A DNA stretch of 64,000 nt from Schizochytrium sp. TIO01. Taxonomy: Eukaryota; Sar; Bigyra; Thraustochytrida; Thraustochytriidae. The stretch spans positions 6,071,261-6,135,260 of the forward strand of contig SMSO01000031.1 in assembly GCA_004764695.1 (NCBI GenBank). Reading direction: 5' to 3'. Both the position numbers and the translations under genes were made by a program. This document shows, in pieces, positions 59,704 through 64,000 of this stretch. How positions within the stretch are numbered: the stretch's first letter is position 1; each line of letters begins with the position of its first letter. Under the pieces are notes generated by a model. The model was not told the DNA's origin. It saw only the letters and a list, made by a program, of their open reading frames with translations, and did no database searches.

Positions 59704-60053
59704 GTGATATCGCGAGACTGTATTAACTCAGTCTGTGGCCTCCTCTTATACACCTTTGAGCAATGGTCCGAAGTCAAGCACTGGGGCCATCAGGTTACCG
59801 TCAAGGATTTTGATATCGCTAATTCTGCGTCAATGTTATTTTATGCCTTACGGGATCGTTGCCAGGATTCACTCTGCTATTTCTTTTAGGGGTGAAAGCT
59901 ATTATAGTCGACCACACTTTAGCTCGCACGTGTCTAAATCCCGGGGAATCAGCCAAACGCAAGCCAAGTGCTTTGCTTATACTTGATCTTGTAGATGATG
60001 AAAAACAGCAAATTGATGTTCCCGGGATTGTGCTGTGTAGCCAATCAATATAA
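59704..60053 (+). pseudogene. Possible decayed coding stretch in two frames
   Basis: One frame reads CGLLLYTFEQWSEVKHWGH and on to CQDSLCYFF before a stop at 59889. A second frame overlaps from about 59885 with VKAIIVDHTLARTCLNPG to SALLILDLVDDEKQQ, ending at 60053. Both look protein-like in composition. A frameshifted remnant or unseen splicing could explain this. No family is recognised. Confidence 0.2.
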
Positions 60054-60543
60054 GAAACATTAAGAGTTCACTACTAAGGCACCTTGAAAGACAATGTTGA
60101 AAGCTGAACGAAATAACGCGCCCATAAAAACATATACTATTATACCAGAGCTGCAGCCAGACCTTGTAAGACATTTTTGTTGATTTCTGTTGAAGGTTAT
60201 ATCATTTACTTTTCTTGAGTGATTCAAATGACTGCTTTGAAGAACGAGGTGGTCTTTTGGAAGGTCATAATTCGATACTAGCCTATATCTACTATATATG
60301 GTAAGAGTTGCTCTGGACGGAAACTCTGTTAATGCAGATCACTTATCATATACCATGCGAAATCTCATATAATTTATTTTGATTATTATCACAAGCCGCA
60401 AGAGATCATAGAGAGACTAAAACATAAACTGGGTCATACATTATTAAAAAAGCAGAACCACATCGCAAAAGCACTGAGACAGTACATCTTGATGATTGTA
60501 ACAATTCATTTCTTCTGTTTCATCTGCTCACGTAAACCTTGAC

Positions 60544-61252
60544 TTTGCTTTATTTCGGAGAAAGTGGGATCTGAGCAAGAGAGCATCACACGAAAGCCCT
60601 CGACTCTACAAGTTTCACCAGCAACTCACTATGGATCCCGATCACGACGAACCCAACCTCTCTTCTGAAAAGCATAAGCCGGTCTACGTACCTAAGAACC
60701 TATCGCTGTGAAGGAGTGTCGTCTTTGTACGCCTGCAGACCACCGCTCTGCAGAAGGTGTGAGTATGCGAGATGGGTCAAAGCTATTCATCTCAGTCATG
60801 TTTGGCTTTCAGAGAACCGCTCAAAGCTTGCTGTGAGCACTTGACTATTAGAATATGCTTAGCCTACGCTTGTGATAGCAGCATGCAAAGGTCATCTGCG
60901 TAGCGTTTTGCATATATTTGACTTGCAGGCTGCAACTCGCCAATGTGCTTTGTTGTCTTGGTGTTGAGACGTATGATTCTGATTCGAAGACAATAGTTAA
61001 TCATGTACTTTCGAAAAGGTTAAAAAAATTGCGAGTCGAACACATCTACACTGCATCGTACGAGAGAGATGTAACCTGCAACCTTTGTGTTTTTAACACA
61101 CACGCACACAATATAAACTAGATAAGTAGGGATTGATATAATAAGATCAAATTGATAAGCGATTCCTTTGTCGGTGACTTCAGTTGGATGGTGACCTAAG
61201 TTGGATGTTAACGTTTGTGTTTGTAACATCGAAGCATCGACGTGATTGATAT
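60544..61252. repeat. Direct repeat, copy 2
   Basis: Near-identical to 57538-58258. Differences seen include GAAGAAA to GGAGAAA, a 10-bp deletion in the intron, and the nonsense change listed under the pseudogene. Confidence 0.88.
60631..61121 (+). pseudogene. Nonsense-mutated copy of the small two-exon gene
   Basis: The exon 1 copy (60631-60758) keeps the ATG and the same GTGAGT donor, but codon 27 is TGA where copy 1 has CGA, so the product would stop after 26 residues. The intron copy (60759-60928) is 10 nt shorter and keeps GT and AG. The exon 2 copy (60929-61121) is unchanged by eye. The gene is probably inactive, unless this position is read differently or translation starts elsewhere. 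Confidence 0.5.
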
Positions 61253-61594
61253 GCCTGGTCGTGATCTGCTTGGTCGTGATCTGCAAGATCGGATGACTTT
61301 GGTCATTTACAATTTAAGCATTTACAGTCTATTTTTCAAAGAAAGAAATTATATTTTTTTTTTCATTTTTGGGATCGTCTTCAGGCTGAAAATGCTTTTA
61401 ATACTTTTTTATCTAGTAGTTTTCGGGAGGGGGAGGGGGGAGGCGTGGGCGACAGAGAGGAAGAAGTAAGCATATGTTGAGTTCGTATACGTCTCTTCTA
61501 AATACAAGCCGACTTCCTATACATCTCATCGTACGCTGATGTACAAAATATTTATACGAAAATGTTATTTTTGTGATGTCAAGATTGAGCATGA

Positions 61595-61894
61595 CTAAGC
61601 TGTATGCTCAAAGTAAAGTTCATTCGTGAGCATTGGCGTATCATCAGGTGTTTCATGCATGGGCTCTTCGTCGATCATGTGCATGGGCTCTTCATCGATC
61701 ATGTGCATGGGCTCTTCGTAGATCATGTGCATGGGCATCTGCGTTACAAAGCCTTCAATTTCCACTGGTGTTATAAACATGCGGACTTCTACGGAGTCCG
61801 CATTCTCAGGTTGTGGCTCACACGCAAGGTCCGGTTCCTCAGCATCAGGTATTAAATGAAAGTCAAAGTCTCCTTCTTCATTCTCCGGATCCAT
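61595..61894 (-). CDS. Small acidic Met-rich protein, copy 2 (with 24-bp repeats)
   Basis: A 99-residue paralogue of 58801-59043: MDPENEE start, DLACEP, TPVEIEGFVTQMPMHM and the identical C-terminus LYFEHTA. It is longer because an eight-residue unit (MHMI(D/Y)EEP) is present three times, coded by 24-bp tandem units at about 61650-61730. Acidic throughout, with no membrane segment or known domain. Its upstream DNA matches that of copy 1, including the 16-bp-spaced array. Confidence 0.6.
   Translation of the reverse strand: MDPENEEGDFDFHLIPDAEEPDLACEPQPENADSVEVRMFITPVEIEGFVTQMPMHMIYEEPMHMIDEEPMHMIDEEPMHETPDDTPMLTNELYFEHTA
61650..61732. repeat. 24-bp coding tandem repeat
   Basis: Three near-identical units containing GATCATGTGCATGGGCTCTT (plus strand) within the copy 2 small gene. 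Copy 1 has a single degenerate unit. Confidence 0.88.
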
Positions 61895-64000
61895 CCTACC
61901 TCGGCTGAGTACTGTGCTGCTGCGTTCTTGGCGTACACTCTTGTTGCAGGTCGCGTATGCTCTCTTTCTCCTTTACTCAGGCTAAGTCTGCCCTTATTTC
62001 TGCTTCGATCGAGCTATTTGGTGTTTGGTCGCAGCCTTCCACGCGTCCGCCACGTCTCCCCCATGTTTCCACAACCCGTTCGATCCTACCATTCATCCTT
62101 GCGTGAATTCATCCTTGCGTGAATTCATCCTTGGGTGAATTCGTCCTTTGGCGAATTCATCTTTGCATGAATTCGTCCTTGCCCAAATTCAGGTTCGCCG
62201 TCGATTTATTGCACACCGAGGCTCGTCATTTTGGGGTCCTGCTCTGGTTACTTGTCACGACAGGTCCCCTGAGTTCTGCCTATATCATCGTGTCTATCAG
62301 ACTGCTAATACCTACCTAGGCTCCACATCAAAATCAGGAAAGGCTCTGCTCGTTGAGGCTCGCAATCTCGTTCACAATTCCGAGTCTTCCAGTAGGGTTC
62401 CAATGAGTAGGGGTTTTAAGGAATCCTTTCAGCTGAAACATTTTATCTTTTAAACTCTTCGAGCACGGTATGATTCTGACAAACTTCTCCCTCTCGCGAT
62501 GAAGGTGAGTAAATTCATCTATTCCCGCTGTATCTTGCTCCAGCACTGTGTCTACTCACAGGGGCTGTGTACATTGGTCAATACTGCCATGCAGTATTGA
62601 TTATTATTTGACCGATAGAAGGAGCTCTTTCTAACATGGGGCGGCTGCGTTTGGGCGATTTAAAATACAGGATTTGGTTTTGTTACGATTCCGTCTAATC
62701 TAGTCACAAGGTCGATTTTGACTTTCAGAGTATTAAAAAAATCGAGTCTGTTGCAGATAACTCTTTGGCGCTCATGGCTCGGATGAGGCATTGTTGAAAA
62801 CAAATATTTAAAGGTTTTTCTTTCGAGTTGTGACATATCAACCTTTGGATCACGCAAGGAGGGTGAGAGTGTACATCAGGAGTTGATTAACGTTTCGACC
62901 ATTTTAAAAATAGCCAAGGTTCAGGGATCGAGTAATCACATGTTTAAAATGGCGTAGATATACATATTAATTGCAAGGGTTTGAGAATAAAGCATCGTCC
63001 TAGAACGTTCCTAGAGATGCTCCATCTACACGGATGAGACGTTCTATATTTTCTTCTTAAAGCTATTTTGATCTCATTTCTCTAGCTCACTTTTAATTGA
63101 AATTTGTTGCAACAGCGTCCTCAACTATATCTAATGAGAGTGTCACAGCGTGTACGAATGTGAGAGACCAAGGAAACTCAACTGTGGCAGTATAATAGAC
63201 ACTCACGGGCTTGTGTAAGGATGACCTAAATTTATGGCTGAGGAAACGAGTAAACCTAGCCTGTCGAGTTCTGAGTAATAACAGGTGAAACCTGGAGAAT
63301 TCTCCTACTTCGAAGATGAATCAATCCACCTGAGTGTTTATCTACAATGTCAGCAGATCGCAAATTCTATAAGCCTTAGTATATAATACTTCTTAAGTTT
63401 TATCATGCTTTCCAAGCTCCTTGTCCTCATCTTCCCAGTCAATCTCTCGGTGCTCAGGTGTTTGCTTTCAGTCTGTCTGTCAACGCTACTTTCTGAATAT
63501 TAAGTATGTGGTTCACTTTCTTATCGAACGATTTCAACATTGATCAATTGTGCTAGTGATATTTACAACATGGAACTTTCAAAAGTTCGAGTTCGGAAAT
63601 TTGAAAACAATTAAAACTCATAGAAGAAAAGGGCGAGTACATTTATCACTTTGCATACTTTAGTCTATAAAGAATACACAATAGTTGCGTGCAACATCTT
63701 TACTATAAATAATATTCAACGATCATATGTTCTGAATTCTACTCTCATATAGCAGATTGCTGCAAGATAACACTTGCAATAATGATGAGGTGTAGATACT
63801 AATAGCTTCATTATACGAAAGTATCGCGATGAGAACGTTTCGGTTAATTCTGGGTCTCTATGTTGGTGAATAAGTGGGTTATTGAGTTCTGATGTATTCA
63901 ACATGGGCTATCTTTCTTTCCCTCTTTTCCAAGTCTGTTCCTTACTGACCATGCCACTCAAATTCATAAGATCTAACATCAGATTCAGTATTACAAGTTG
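61895..64000. other. Intergenic region to right edge
   Basis: Contains the upstream region and array of the copy 2 small gene, then about 1.8 kb of AT-rich DNA in which I see no gene, tRNA or long repeat. Confidence 0.5.
62089..62200 (-). promoter_or_regulatory. 16-bp-period GAATTC array upstream of small gene copy 2
   Basis: Words begin at 62089 (CCATTC), 62105, 62121, 62137, 62153, 62169 (GAATTC) and 62185 (AAATTC), exactly 16 bp apart, with the repeat unit near GTGAATTCATCCTTGC. The array starts about 195 bp upstream of the ATG at 61894, as in copy 1. The spacers differ from those of copy 1 while period and core are kept. Confidence 0.7.

Larger units (their letters stand above)
59044..60543. 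other. Intergenic region between the duplicated units
   Basis: Carries the upstream array of the copy 1 small gene and a weak protein-like stretch at 59704-60053. Otherwise AT-rich with no supported gene. Confidence 0.5.

Overview
The window is nuclear DNA of a eukaryotic microbe with long, mostly intronless genes on both strands, roughly even base composition, and many simple repeats between genes. The gene set fits a stramenopile protist, and a labyrinthulomycete (thraustochytrid) is my best guess: a secreted subtilase with a PT-rich linker, a type I-like glutamine synthetase with a possible transit peptide, a RhoGEF, and a conserved but uncharacterised 2OG-Fe(II) oxygenase. This lineage call is an inference from gene style; no rRNA or other marker is present.

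Layout. 1-9 kb holds the 5' part of a fidgetin-like AAA ATPase gene (minus, running off the left edge), a 2OG-Fe(II) oxygenase (plus), a class I methyltransferase with an NPPW motif (minus) and a secreted subtilisin-like protease (minus). 9-16.7 kb is gene-poor, with a few protein-like fragments. 16.7-41.3 kb is dominated by three giant paralogues (2413, 2511 and 1916 residues; A minus, B plus, C plus). 43.9-56 kb carries a glutamine synthetase, a DH-PH RhoGEF, a TPR-like helical-repeat protein and an acidic protein that may be a nuclear regulator. 57.5-62.2 kb is a tandem duplication with a unit of about 3 kb. Each copy holds a two-exon small gene (intact in copy 1, nonsense-mutated in copy 2), a small acidic minus-strand gene, and a 7-unit, 16-bp-period GAATTC array upstream of the latter.

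The main discovery is the giant triplet. Each protein has superfamily 2 helicase motifs in permuted order: a Ia-like segment, DECH (II), SAT (III), GRMGDTFP (V-like) and QEFGRVCRYP (VI) come first, and the Walker A motif QQGKTG (I) follows about 220 residues after motif VI. A GT-A-like glycosyltransferase region comes next (VPSYNRA, then GGIGYAR, then LLDDN, then WEDVEFNHLLDE). This is the architecture I recall for animal GREB1: a circularly permuted SF2 module plus a glycosyltransferase of the TET/JBP-associated (TAGT) kind, the class that includes the base J glucosyltransferase. All key motifs are intact in all three copies. Nuclear-type signals (basic clusters and SUMO-interaction-like motifs) are present, so a nuclear ATP-dependent glycosylating machine acting on DNA bases or on nuclear proteins is the leading hypothesis.

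The triplet is evolving actively. A and C share an equal-length tract of 1429 bp in which I could see only one difference (gene conversion between inverted copies), C is otherwise a mosaic with B-like segments and different ends, B has grown repeats, and all three keep a conserved block of about 75 bp just upstream of the start codon.
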